Counted from the first letter of the stretch, positions 11,861 through 25,200 are shown. The stretch is DNA of 64,000 nucleotides from Vitellaria paradoxa (GCA_019916065.1 CM034239.1:39828419-39892418); one strand, 5' to 3'. Notes: a model not told the origin generated them from the letters alone. Translations and numbers: made by a program.

Positions 11861-14500
11861 TAAACTTTTTTACGAAGGATGAGGCTAAATTCTCTCATAT
11901 TCACAAATTGGCTCAAGCTCGAATTGATTTTTTAAAAATAAAATTTTGTACCGGTGTAATTATACTTTATTCCTGTAATTTGGATAAAAATAAAATAAAA
12001 CGAAATGAAATAAGAGATCTAATTTGGAAATAAAATAATTTTGAAACTTTAAGTTTTTATAAGAATTAATTTGGACAAGACAATATTTAAGCTTTGTTTG
12101 GAAAAAAATTAGTTTTTTTTAATAATTGGTTACTAGTTAGTTATTAGAAAGTTAGCTTTTCTCTGTCTGAGAAAGGAAAAAAAAAAAAAAAAAAACTAAC
12201 TTTTTAGTAGTTAGTTTTTTAGTTTTTATTAATTTAAAATATTTACCCTTAATGATTTAAAAGAAATTTAAAATATGAGAAGGTCATTTTGGTCATTTTA
12301 AAAAAAGTCAAATATCTAAGTAACTAAAAGCTAGCCATTTCCAAACGCAACCTTCGAATAATTGGTTTGAGTATCAAAACTAATTTTTGATTTTATGCAG
12401 CTTATTCTCATTTTATATGACTTTTTTTTACCAAATTTTAATTTTTTTAATAAGCATTAGCTTTTAGGTAAATTAAGGTCATTTGTAAAAAAAAAAAAAA
12501 AAAAGGAAAGAAAATTCACTTCCATCTATGTAAAAACTAAAAAATCAGTTTTTTCGTTACTTTTATGAAACGGACATGAATTTTTAAATCTTTTTGTAAT
12601 TTTTTTTAGGATGAACATCTAAAAACTACAGCTTATGAAATACAAATCAAAATTTGATGAAAAAACAAATCATATAAAAAATAAGCTAAAAAAAATCAAA
12701 ATTGATTTTAGTACTTAAACAAACCCTTAATATCACCGTACCCCGAAATAAGAAATCCAAATAGAATTCTAGTACAAAATTTTTTAGGATAATTATCTTT
12801 TTACACCTTACACTTAAGGTAAAAATCACTTACACCCCTAAATTTTAAAAACTCATCTTTTCATCTTTTATACTTTGGATCATCACTTTCTTTTGACTAA
12901 ACCTGAATTAAGTTGCTTGACAATCAAACACATAGCCCTCGATGATTTAATTTATGAGATGATCGTTGGATAGTGATCCAAAGAAATAATCTATATTACA
13001 AGGAAGTTCATGATGTGACGTTTGCATATTTTAACTATTAAATTTATTCAATGGTCTATTTATTTTTCTTTCCACTTTAGTTGTCTTTTTACTCACTTCA
13101 TATAAAAATGTATTCTCTTACACTTTGCATATTTTTTTGATACTCTTTATATAAAAGTTTTTAAATTAATATTTTAAAAAATATGATAATATTTGTAATA
13201 AATAATTAAATTTTACACGTTTATTAAATAATATTAGGTAAAGTCAACTAAGTTTTTTATTTTAACAAAAAAATATTTAAAATTTAATTTTTCTTTAAAA
13301 ATTCTTAAAAAATAAACATTTAAATTAAAATTTTAATTTTAATGTACTTAAAACTAATATTTTAAATACACATATATAATAAAGAAACTCAAAATTTTGA
13401 ATTAGAATATTTTCAACCATTTGAATTTGTCAAATAACTAGAATTATTTTTTTCTCTCCACTGTAGTTGTGTTTCCGGTCATTTCATATAAAAATATACT
13501 CTCTCACTATTCTCATATTTTTTAATACTTTTAAATTAATATTTTTAAAAATATAATAATATTTGTAATAAATAATAAAATTATATTAAATATTATATGG
13601 ACGCCTTAGTTTATTTTAATTAGTGTTTTTTATTTTTACAAGTTATTTTTTTACAATTTTCAATGTAAATTTGATTTATAAATTTAAATTTAAACTATTT
13701 GCAAGAAAAATTATATTTTTATGTCTTTAACCATGAGAAATTACTAGTCCTATCACAAGGAAGCCATTAACTGCTGTTATAAAAATCTCTTCCCAATATA
13801 TCCCATGGAAAATAGCTTACCTAAATCACACATTCACATTAAAATTACATTTAGACTCCCAAAATTTTCCAAAAATTACCAACTGTACAACTTTTGCTCA
13901 TTTGATGTGTTGCATAAAATTTGACTAATCAAATCCCAGACGGAGAGACGAGGCCATCCAGGTCGGGGTATTACCTACTAAACTCGAGCAAAAAATCAGC
14001 GAACCCAAGCGGACAATTAGGGGCAACCTTCGAACGGGACCCACCTGTGTTACAAATCTATTAAAGGGTTGTTTAGCTTTTTTTTTTTTTTTTAAAAAGG
14101 TTTTACAAATACACACAAAATAAATATATAAATCGCATAACTGGTGAAATTAAATCAATTTATCTACATAGTGGTTCATTATGAAAGAGATATTACAGGT
14201 GCCTGTAGCGTGAATTGTTGATGTTTGACTAATTACAAGTACAAATTAGTGTAGAATGAAATAAAATGACCGTTTAAAGGAAAAAAAAAAGGTAAAATGA
14301 AATGAAATGCATTGACTTCTTTTTGCTAGGTTACATAATAAGAAGAAAATACATAGATTATTTAAAAATAATAATTTTTATTTAATTAATTATAAAAGAC
14401 AAATAATATATATACGTGTATGTAATCTATTAACAAATCTTTTTATCTAAACAAATTAAATTTTAATGGGAAAAAGGGATTGATAGAAAATTAAATAAAT
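11861..14500. other. AT-rich intergenic DNA
   Basis: No gene is recognisable. It includes the short copies of the dispersed repeat (13075-13735). A GC-richer patch at about 13935-14050 has no long conserved frame and no identified function. Confidence 0.55.
13075..13735 (+). repeat. Dispersed repeat, short tandem copies
   Basis: Two partial copies (13075-13385 and 13440-13735) match blocks of the 8045-9850 repeat. Both contain gataatatttgtaataaat or a close variant. The second also has the terminal ttatatttttatgtctttaa block. Confidence 0.4.
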
Positions 14501-14504
14501 ATAT

Positions 14505-14632
14505 AAGGGAGCGCGACTCTTGACCTAGTGGCAGAGGCTCTCATTGACCCGCTCACCACCCGGTTTTAAAACCCGGATTCTCCCCCTTCCCAGCTTAATT
14601 ATCAAAATAAATAAATAAATAAATAAATAACT
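14505..14632 (+). mobile_element. tRNA-like SINE remnant
   Basis: A GC-rich block holds gacctagtggcagaggctct, which resembles a tRNA-Leu/Ser-type A box. About 45 bases later comes cggttttaaaacccgg, which resembles a B box/T-arm. It is followed by a tail of repeated AAAT/AATA units. This order (A box, B box, simple A-rich tail) fits a tRNA-derived SINE. The B box is too diverged (tttaaaa for ttcgaat) for a functional tRNA gene. Confidence 0.45.
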
Positions 14633-16300
14633 ATATAGGGAAGGTAGTGACCAAATTTGTAATGAAGTCCTGTCTGTTCAAAAAGATTCCTTTTAGTTTT
14701 AGTTATTTGTAGTCCCTTCCTCATTTTGACTGAGGGACAATTTTTGAAGTCAGGTAGAACCATAGGGCAAGGGTTGTCAAGAAGTTTAGTTTGTAGTGAC
14801 CAAACCTGCAAGTGCATTTTTGGCATATATCTCACCAAAAGGTAATTGCCTTTTTTTTTTTCTAATAATTTTTTTACCAAGGTGGGGCTTGGCTCACCAA
14901 TTAAAAAAAAATTAATTTTTATTAATTTTCTCTAACTTTCTCTACCAAACACAAAACTAGCTTTTACCAAATTTTTCCAACCTTTACAAATTTTTTTCTA
15001 ATTTTTATTAAATTTCTCTAACTTATAATAAAAATTTCTAATTTTCTTTAATTTTTTCTAATTTTTTATAATTTTTATAAAATTTTACCAAAAATCCAAT
15101 AAAGTGTCACGTGTCAAAAAAATGTGCAAAGTTACATTTTTTTTTTTTTTTTTTTTTTTTTGCGCACCGAAATAATCCCTTCGAAACTGGATAAGGAGCA
15201 TTTAAATGACCGCTCGAAACTGAGTAAGGGGACTTGAAATTATTTTTAAATTTTAGTCTCTTAAAATTAAATATTATTTATTAATTAATGATTTGACAAT
15301 TCAATTTAAAAATACAATTACCAACTTTACAAAAATAACTTTAGACCCCTTTCTCATTCAAAACCAAGCTAAAATATACGAGCCTTGTTAACTCTCTGAC
15401 CTCTATTTTTTCAATACCACACCCGTGTATTGTTTCCATCCCAAATTAACATTTGTCTTTGGTTTAGAGAGAAAGTAAGTTGAAGGTAAAAAAATAAAAA
15501 TAAAAATTTTCATCCTTCTTTGTTAGGTTAGTGGGTTTGGAGAAAAAAATAATAACAAATAAATAATTATAATTTCTCTTTCATTTTTCTTCTTCTTCTA
15601 TTCTTTTCTTTTCTTTTTTTTTTTTTTAGTGGTGGCAACTGTATTTGTATCATGTTAAGGTTATATATTTAATTTTTAAGTCAGTTTGAACGCAATATGA
15701 TTAATTAATCATATCAAAATATTCAAAATACACGAACAACTCAAAAAAAGCACGACCTTTATTGTATAATTAACGTGTCAACCTAAAACATACACAATTA
15801 ATTCAAAAAATTTAGGAAATCAATTAGTCATCTATTTAAGCATGTTAAACGGGTTAACCATATAATCCAAACCAATATATGCTCAATCTTAATCTACTAA
15901 CTATTGACTGAATTCGAATCGGGTTCCAATGGGCTATGGTAACAAATAAATGGTATGTATTTGATTGTATTTAATTTAATGATTCTAGTATAATTTAACT
16001 AAAATTATTTTCAAAATAAAAATAAAAATTAAAAAAATTTAACTGAAATACAATCAATACAAAATATAAAAAATTACATGTCATTAAAGTATAAATAAGT
16101 CTAAATCTTATATTTTTCACTGTAATGTGCTCCTGTAGTAAAATTTTTCACCAAAGCCACCTAGAACCCATTTGATTCGTGTTCATGTTTCTTATTGAAA
16201 ATTACAACACCTATCTCCACCCTCCCCCCCCCCCTCATTTCTTTCTTATTTCTCTTCCTTGAATTTCAAACAAAGAGTTAACAAATTCAAACAACACGAA
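14633..16300. other. AT-rich intergenic DNA
   Basis: No gene is recognisable. It contains poly-T runs and a diverged MITE-like stretch at about 14880-15110, with many copies of cta/tctaa and accaaa. Nothing else can be supported. Confidence 0.5.
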
Positions 16301-16756
16301 AACAACTTCTCATACACAATGGAGGGAATCTCGTATTCTGGGCTGGTGGTGGTGACCTTTACTTTGAAAATGCTCAAATAAGGGTAGGAAAGACATAACT
16401 GCTAACTAGGGGGGGAGTAAATGCAAAGGTTGAACAGAACCAACATCCTCTGCCCTACCACAACCCCAATTAAATGCAGAATTAAAAGCCCCAGATTTGT
16501 CTCCTATGAGCTTTTTTTCCCGTCACGATTCTTGTACCCGCTTAAATAAATGCCCCCAACTTCCTTTCTTGTTGGGTAGTTGAATAATTCAATGCAACTC
16601 CTTTAATGCCACCCGTTCCTTTTCCCATGGCCTTTTCTCTCTTCTACGTTGTTTCGTCTCCTCATTTTAGTAGTCGTGGGGGAGGAAGAGGCTCTCCCCT
16701 TCTCAATTTCCTTGCCATATGATCTCTCATCTCCCTTCCTTCCTTCTCCCCTCATC

Positions 16757-16770
16757 ACCTTTATATACAC
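16757..16770 (+). promoter_or_regulatory. Possible TATA box of the MIR171 primary transcript
   Basis: The motif ctttatatacacac sits in a CT-rich stretch about 270 bases before the hairpin and in the right orientation. It is the best TATA-like site upstream. No experimental support is available. Confidence 0.3.
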
Positions 16771-16936
16771 ACACACACACACATATTACAATAGCATATT
16801 CTTCAATACTAAGAATACCCATTTGAAGAAAATGATTTTTTTTTTGGGTCTAACTTTCGTTTCTGTACAATGTATTTGTTTGATACTTCTGGTATTGTGA
16901 TCCTCTGTTCCTATGCTCTCTTTAGGTTTTGACATG

Positions 16937-16967
<31 letters not shown>

Positions 16968-17004
16968 GTCTCAAAGAAGGATTGAAGCTAGCTACAAAAA
17001 GTAG

Positions 17005-17130
17005 TCAAGGTGTGGATCACTTGAGACGGGATATTGGTGCGGTTCAATAAGAAATCAGTGCTCAAAACGTAGGGCTCTTATTTTTGATTGAGCCGTGCCA
17101 ATATCACGTGCCACTGCCCTCTCAATCTTC
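17005..17130 (+). ncRNA. MIR171: MIR171 microRNA hairpin
   Basis: The 3' arm at 17088-17108 reads TTGAGCCGTGCCAATATCAC followed by G, which is the mature miR171b/c type. The offset 21-mer starting TGATTGAGCC (17085-17105) is the miR171a type. The 5' arm at 17027-17047 (CGGGATATTGGTGCGGTTCA plus A) pairs with it along its length through Watson-Crick and three G:U pairs, with one mismatch; the loop is about 40 bases. This is the standard 3'-arm miR171 layout. In plants miR171 cleaves mRNAs of GRAS-family HAIRY MERISTEM/SCL6 regulators, which control meristems and branching. No target gene lies in this window. A CT-rich promoter-like stretch precedes the hairpin. Confidence 0.93.
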
Positions 17131-17329
17131 ACAGCTCTCTGGCTCTCGATCAAGATTCATCTAAAGGTAGTTCGTCTGTCTTTCTTTATAAAAATAATAA
17201 TAATTATTATTATTATAACTGGTTAGGAGATTCAGAGTTTATTCATTATCTAACTTACTGTTTTTTTTTTTCCTATGTGCTAAATATTATACATCAGGTT
17301 TGTAACCTGAAGTCAATCACTTGATATCC

Positions 17330-18316
17330 CCACTTGTCCATTACAGATTACTGGGCCTTATGGTTTGTTTGGAGTACGGATTTGTGGGAAGAGAGAAAAT
17401 AAAGAGTGAAGGGAATGGAGTTATTTATCTACTACAACCATCTATTCATTTTATTCTCTTTTTCTTACATTTTTTTTATTTTTTATATTCTTTTCTTTCT
17501 ATAAATTTTAATTTGAAACAGAGTACCTTCAGTTATATTTGGATTAAAAATTGCTAAGGTAAAAAGAAATGAATAGAGATTGAAAATTTCTCATTTTATT
17601 TAAATTGTAATGAAAAGTAAAAGAAAAAACATAAAATTTAAGTAAATAAATTAATATATTAATAAATACCTTATATTTTATTATATTTTTTTACTACATA
17701 TAAAAATATGTACTTTAAGTTTTATGTTTTCTTCCTCTTGTCCCAACCTTTTTCCTCCCCCAACCCCTTTTTCCCTTTAATCCTTTCTTTCACCAAATCT
17801 CCACTGAGCAACAAACTACTACATATTTAGGTTCTGTGCTTGTGTTTATATGAGCGCGGCCTGTAGACTTGGTAAGCATGCATTTTTTTTTGGAGAAGTT
17901 TGTCAAATTTCCAGCTCCAAAACATAGATTATAAGCTTTATAAGGAAGAAAGGCAGACTACAAAAAGAATGTGATGTGCATATACCCACAAGCATATGCA
18001 TATATATATATATACAGAATACACACATATACACTATATATAAAGGACTTCGGTGCCTTCCTTCTTTTATGCAGTGTTATAAATTCTATATTATATAGAA
18101 AAAATAATAGCACTTTTTTAACTTCACATTATTTTTATTAATGTTTTGTTTAAATTAGATGGCTATATAGGTTTGTTTGAAGTTCCCAAAAAATAAAAAA
18201 AAATCAAAAGGTAGGGTTAATTGGATATAAAAATAACAAATGATAAAATTTAATTAGAAGAATTTGAAAATTTTTTTTATTTTATAAAATTTTTTGATTT
18301 TTTTTATTCCAAACGA

Positions 18317-18353
<37 letters not shown>

Positions 18354-18880
18354 TTGGGCAAAGAAATCATTGGAGACACAGGAAAAGGAGGATAACAGAA
18401 AGGAAGGAAAAAAAGGAAAAAAATAAAAAGAGAAAACTCAGCCGGAAATTTTGATTACACTGATGCGTGCTTCTGCCACAAATTTATATATTTATTATAT
18501 ATATATATATATATAAATACTTAAAAAAAAGTACTAACCTCGGAAACCGTTTGACAGTGTGACCAACCTTACGGATTTATGGCGAAAATTTGGCTTTATT
18601 TGAAAATTCTACGTTGAAATTATTAAGGAAACGTGGAGGAATAATGGCCCAGTGGTATTAATATTCATGCGAAGAGGTAACTTTCGAGTCTTTATTCAGT
18701 TTGAATGGTTTGGCCGTTTGAATGCTTTTCCAAACCCTCTACTGCTAGGTACAACTAGAAAACGAGCTAAAAAAGAGGAGGTCTTACAGTTATGCACAAC
18801 TAGAAAACAAACAAAGGGACATTTGGTCGCAAAATTTTTATCAAAAAGAATATGAACTTTTGATTTTTGAATATTTGGTA
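17330..18880. other. AT-rich intergenic DNA
   Basis: It contains TA microsatellites (about 18322-18350 and 18498-18518) and short open frames with no family resemblance. A modest non-AT patch at 18640-18850 is open on both strands, which argues against it being coding. Confidence 0.5.
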
Positions 18881-19250
18881 AATCATCAACTTTTCTCATT
18901 TTTTTATTCTATTACAGTAATTTTTTAATTTAAAACTTATTAAAAGTTGTTAACAATTACCAAAAATTGTTAAAAATGTCAAAAGTTGTCAAAAATTTTA
19001 TTAAACATCATCAACTTTTGTCACTTTTTTACTCTGTTACAGTAATTTCTCAATTTAAAAATTATAAAAAATTGTTAAAAAATATTAAAAATGTCAAAAG
19101 TTATCAAAAATTTTATCAAACACCATCAAATTTTGTCATTTTTTTACTTTGTTTTAGTGACTTCTCAATTTAAATGTTATTAAAAGTTGTTAAAATTTAC
19201 TAAAAATCGTTTAAAATATCAAAAGTTACTAAAAATTTTATCAAATACCA
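18880..19250 (+). repeat. Three-copy ~118-bp tandem repeat
   Basis: Three diverged units begin near 18885, 19007 and 19122. Each contains catcaacttttgtcatttttt (or a variant), a tattacagtaattt block, and aaaaatgtcaaaagttgtca (or a variant). Further decayed pieces (taacttttgataaaaaaatt) continue to about 19390. No coding capacity is evident, although parts stay open in frame. Confidence 0.7.
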
Positions 19251-22200
19251 AAAAATTATAAAATGTTGTCAAAAAAATTACTACTTACTTTATCAAACAC
19301 ATTAAAAATTACAACTAATCACTTTTGATAAAAAAATTTAAACACATTAAAAATTACAACTAATAACTTTTGATAAAAAAAATTACAAGTTACTAAAAAT
19401 CGTACCTTTAAAACCCTCTCTAAAAAATGAAAAATTAGCATTACTTAGCGATATCAACTTGATAATAATGAGGTCGAGAGTTATCGAATTATACAATCCA
19501 ATAGTTCAAACATATTCTTTTTCTTTAGATTAAAAGTATGTGAATATATTTAGACTATAAAATTTAATTCAATGATTTCAACTTCACTATTTCGAATTGA
19601 CAAGGGAAGCTAACCCTCAAATCCAACAAACCACTAAAGCAAAGCATCATAATGATCTACCAAATTTGTTCGTTAAATATAAAATAATAATAATAATAAT
19701 AATCTATTAAACATTGTAATTATTACACGTGCTATTAATCTATAATTCTGATATATATATATGTATATGTATATTATTTTGATTACATAGTAATTTCACA
19801 ATTCTCTTTAACGTTTTTTTGCCCTTTCTCTAACCCACCAAGTGCAAGAAAGATTTATAGGTGCCTTTTTTTTTTTTTTGGGTAATTGATTTTTAGGTGC
19901 CTTGGTGTCGCAGTAGATGCATAGCTGAAGGGAAGAAGTAAAACTGTCTTCCCAAAAAAAAAAAAAAAAAATCTTTTAGATGCCTATGTTGCCAACCTAG
20001 TGATTTTGGGTATCAAAATAAATTTTAATTATTTAAATTAACAAATATCATAATACAATTAATTTGATAAAAGTGTAGGCGGTTTTAAATAAAACCATTG
20101 CCTAAAATAGCAGTTTTCCTATTAAAAAAAAAAAAAATTGTAATGCAGACTTACAAGTTAAATTTGATATTTACTGTGATTGAATTTACTAATGGGTCAT
20201 GTGGCCAACTAATTTACCATTCCAAATTTATAATTTTTTTTTAAATCTAACATTTACTCACCAAAAACTAATAATTTGGTACAACAGAATTTACCCACGT
20301 GAGAAGCTCTAATGTGATTTTGGACGAGAGATTATTGGGCCAAAAAAATGAATGAGATTCAAATTATTTATCATATTCGGTTGTGACAAATGGAAGGAAA
20401 ATATAGAATTTGAAAATTACAAAAAATATATATATATATTTTATAAATTTAATTATTGTGAAATGTCTTCCATTTTTTCTGATTTTTTTAACTCAATCAA
20501 ATAATATGTATTTGAAATTTTATATTTTTTTACTCTACTCCTCAGAGAAGTTTGGCTGTATTAGTCTGATATTAATTTAAATCTAAGATGATGAGTAATA
20601 ATCTCTAATATTAATAGCGCTCCTCTTTTCTCCTCCCACTTCAATTCACTGGTTAGTTATAGTCACTCTAACTAGCCTTTTTTTCCTAAAAATTGTTTAC
20701 AAATTCAATACTAAATCATCAATGTGTGACAATTTGTTCTTTCTTAACATTGATATTTGTAAGTTAAAAGAATTTAATCTACCAATATGGATATTATAAA
20801 AAAAAGAAGGAAAGAAAGAACATGCTCTTTACCAATTGAACTAGATGTCACATGAGTTTATTAGAATATAATAGCACACCCATGGAAATTTAAAAACAAT
20901 TTAGTTTCACAATTTCAATAAACTTAAGATATTTTTGTCAATTGAAATTTTATGCCATATTTTTTTAGTTATAGATGTTTCCTTAGTAGCATTTTAGTAG
21001 TACTAAATAAATCTCTCTTGTGCCCCAACTGCACATTTATTTTGAATAAAATTTATTAAATTAAAATTCACAGCTGTGAGCAAGGAGCACATTGTTACAG
21101 TTTTTACAATCCAAGGAGTCAAATGTAAAGCATATTTTAGTTAAAGAGGCATAATGATACCAGGCCAAGGTTCAAGAGTTTTATTGTAACTAAGCCTAGA
21201 AATAACTGATAAAATAGTTCTCAATTCAAGTCTAATAACTAGATCACTCAGGCATTCTGCTCCTCTGACTCTTTGAATATAAACAGAAAATTGTCACAAG
21301 GGTATTGAGAAAGCTAAGAGGAGCAGGCTTCTATTACTGGTTCAGAGAAAGATTAATTGATTAGTGAAAACAACAAATTCTTAGGTCAACTGTCAAAAAC
21401 TCTTCTAAATATATAATAGACTTATATAGGAAATTTGCGTATGGACGTATACTCCGATAAGGCAATAAGGAATGGTATCTGTAAAACATATACAAATGGA
21501 CATTTAGACAAACATATTTAATAATTCAATGTTAGCACATAATTACACATCAAACTTTATTTGCATGTAATTACCCCATGGCCCTTTATAAATACCGTAA
21601 TATCCTATAAAAAAATAATTATATTAAGGCCCTGTTTGGTATAGACCAAAAAAAAAAATCATCAAAATCTATCAATTTCCTCCGATCAAATTTCCACACA
21701 TATCACTCTTACATCAGATCCTTGTACTTTTATTATACTTTTTTTCAACCAAACACTCTCTAAATATATATATTAACATTACATGCATCCCTGTATCAAA
21801 TAATAAAACAGATTGATCTAACTCTTGGATAAACACCCATATTTGACAACCGTATCCGTACCCATACTCATACCCAAGTCCATGTAACATAGACTTTAAG
21901 AGACGCGCAATCTAGAAATTAACAAGAGACTCACTGAAAAAATTCTGAAGATAAAGGGGCATCAAAAGCACCAGAAAATTTGTATTGATTATGAGCTAGT
22001 AGCAGCTGTGGTGGCTTACAAATGGACCTCCAAGCTATATAAAGAATGCCAGTGAGAGGCCCTTGCTTGCTATTCTGACTGCTTTGGCAGTCAAACCCAC
22101 TTCTCTGCTAAATTGGAGAAGTTTTGCGTGGCAAGGCCTCCCTATCCCTCCTTCCGTCCCTTCTGTCAGCAACAAGTGCTATCATATCTATTCTACACTT

Positions 22201-22277
22201 TCAAAAAAAAAAAGAAAATTGTATAACCTCTCAAAGCAATGGTCCTTCCTGAGTTTGGAAGAAAAGCCAGTTGATCC
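19251..22277. other. AT-rich intergenic DNA
   Basis: No gene is recognisable. It contains TAA and TA microsatellites, A-runs and one family-2 MITE (21627-21760). The segment 22030-22277 should include the 3' untranslated region of the minus-strand galactosyltransferase. Confidence 0.5.
21627..21760 (+). repeat. MITE family 2, copy a
   Basis: Inverted ends (aggccctgtttggt against accaaacactctct) enclose an interior with a cacatatcactcttacatc-like block. This resembles the copies at 34580 and 40022. Confidence 0.5.
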
Positions 22278-25200
22278 TCAAAAGGCAGCATTCCACACTG
22301 CATTCTCGCCTTCTCCGCAACGCCGATGAACTTCCTTAATCCTCTCAACAGACCTGCAAATCCCGCTGCAGCTCCAATCAAATGAAGCGACACAGATGTT
22401 GCCTGCCTGGGCCTTCCACTCACAATCTGCAGAACCAATAAATTGTGCAGTTACAAAAATCCGCCCCTGGCTCATCATACTAAAAAATGGTATTAGCCAT
22501 TGCATACGGTTATACAAGAAGGATGGCATGCATTCTTATCACCACCAGCAATATAACCTCTCCACTCCTAAATTTAAAAAGACTGAAATTTTGTAGTGGA
22601 ACACTTGAATACATTTTGTGGATACAAATTGTTGTTGTGGCTTGTATTTTTTTTATTTTTTTGGACCCAGAATTATAACCCGATCTGAAAGTCTCGCGGT
22701 GTGACCCATTTGAATATTTTTTTGGAGGTCTGTGGTGGTTGCGGAGGGCACGAGCCAATAAGTATTAGGGTTTTGGAGTTTTCTTTTCAGGGTGATCAAG
22801 AAAAAAGCCGGCCAGCGCTCTTTCTTTTCATCGTAGTAAAATTTCTCTTGTGTCTCTTGCCCATGGACATAGACTTATAGTCGAACCACATAAATCTTGC
22901 TGTCTATTATTCTTCTCTTTTTTGTACTTTATTTTGTGCGTTGTGTGATTCAAGATTGTGTGCACGGTTTTTCAATGCAAATAAAATAGATAATAGGTCA
23001 AACTCAAGGGACAAAGCTAGGAATTTCATATGAGAGGGGCCAAAAGCTTAACAACAGTATGCCACATGGATGAGTATCAAAGTAGAGTAACAAATCTGTT
23101 CGTATTTAGGGGTTGGGGATATGTGTGTTATAATAACAAAGGAGGGGTGGTTTGAGAAGGAAGGGCCAATCTCACTCTCTATATATGTATTTTAATTAGG
23201 GATGTCAAAAATCCCCATCCCCGACAGGACTCGTTTACTCGCTTCACTTAAAGTGGGTATATATGGAGATGTTCTTAGCAGAGACAAGAAGTGGGGATAA
23301 AAATTTAATATAATTCTCGAGGAGAAACATGGACGGGTATAGTAGTCCACACCCGGCCAATACCCGTTTATATAACTATCTCTATGTTAGTTATATTTAT
23401 CTAATATTTTATGTCAAGTTATATTTATCTAATAATTTATGTCAATATATAATATTATTTAATCTAAAATAATTATAATATTTATTTTTAATAATATTAT
23501 ACAACATAGTTGATTTAAAATATATATAATTTTTATTTTTAATAAATACTTTATAATATTATTTTGATTTAATAAATAATTTTTATTTTTGAACAGGAAG
23601 TTAGGACAGGAATGAAGAACTTGAGGATAAGTGGGGACGGGATGGGAAAAATTTTTTTAACCATAATAGGAACAGATACGGGAAAAAAGATGGGACGAAT
23701 TTTCTAAACGGAGACAGGGACGAGAAAAACTATGTCTACACTGTTGACATTCCTAACTTTGATTGAAAAATCCTGTATATCCCATGCTATTCTTGTAATT
23801 CTGGGGACGAGGGGCATGACCCCCACAATCTAAACGTGGCTCCGTCATTGCTCAAACTGATAGGCCTATGTAATTAGATAAAGTTTTCATGCCCTTGGTT
23901 GTCCATCAAATAGGGCCCCAGGTAGATGCAAAACATTTGGGAATCTATTTATAACTTCACTTTATTAGGTGGTACACTTGTACAAAGGCCACACATGATA
24001 AATTATTCCCGTCTTCCAAAGATAATATATATTATGCAATTGATTGTGCTGTCAATTCTAATTCAGATGGTGGGGTATCACTTTAGGTTGAAGATTTAAG
24101 GTGATAGATGCTTGCCCCCTGTTTGCTGTGACATTCCGATTTGCATTCTACACCTTGATAGTAGCTAGGGTATAATATGAGAGTTCACATGCCCAAAGGG
24201 CTAAAAGGAATCCATGTGGCAAACCAAAAGAATGGAATCTTGGCTTAGTTGAATTATGTTTAAATATGTTAAAAAGCACAGATCAAAGTATCATTTTTTT
24301 AACCCAAGACCAGCGAAAATGGTCCATTTTCTAAAATGAGACACTAGCGGGATAATAATTATAATATTTACAGTGAAATGGACTAAGAATACGATAGAAT
24401 ATACCAAAATAATAAATTGCTTAATTATTTGATTATTAAGTTTTTGCATATTTAGATGGATTTTAATAAATACTTCAAAACATTTCTAGACATATATATT
24501 AATATTTTAGTGCTGCTCTCTAAATGTTCTAAAACATTTAGAAATATTTTTGTTTCCCTGCTAATTGAAATACCCTACCCTGGTTAAGAGATGCAAAATT
24601 GATGATCTTCGCTTGTTTTCTTTCCTTTTGTGTTTTCACAATAAAGACACCATAATGGCATGAAAAATGCTTATCACAAATATTTAAACTTTACCCGGTG
24701 GAGTTCCACAACATAGTCTCCTGTCATCTACGTGTTGCACATCAAGTCCAATGAACCAAGATCCCAGGGTAACATCCTCATTAGCATATTTGTGTAGTAC
24801 ATGCCTGAGATGAAGGTCAATGATCATGGGAATCACAGTAAAACAAAGTCAAAAACCCCAAAATTTCCAGATTTATTTATTTATTTCAATCTATCATTTG
24901 AACCCCAAGTAAGAGATGAACTCAACTGGTTTATTGAGATATAATTAGCCAAATCTTTGGAAATGGCATACAGTTGTCCTGTGGCATGACGAAAATACTT
25001 GTTTCCTGTCTCCCCGAATTTCCAATACTCAGGTTCATGGTACCTCACTCCCCTATTTCACAGAATGCAAAGATAAGACACTAAAATAATGACAGTTTCC
25101 AAACATCCAGTCAACATCAAGAATTTTAGGAAAGAATTTGGCTTACTTTTGAGCAAGGACAGGACCAGACTTCATGCATCCAATATATACCCGTGGTTTT

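Noticed and set aside
14505..14590. Functional tRNA gene
   Set aside because: The T-arm loop is ttttaaaa instead of ttcgaat and no acceptor stem closes, so a working tRNA is unlikely.
16649..16900. Open frame just upstream of MIR171
   Set aside because: Translation is dominated by CT-rich and AC-repeat sequence. It is more likely leader or promoter of the primary microRNA transcript.
18652..18899. Overlapping 67-codon frames on both strands
   Set aside because: Open on both strands, no splice context and no family resemblance; treated as intergenic.
22193..22438. Minus-strand open frame with a hydrophobic Gly/Ala-rich stretch
   Set aside because: It overlaps the last galactosyltransferase exon in another frame. 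The true frame ([18 protein letters not shown]...) matches the family and splices correctly, so this is a shadow frame.
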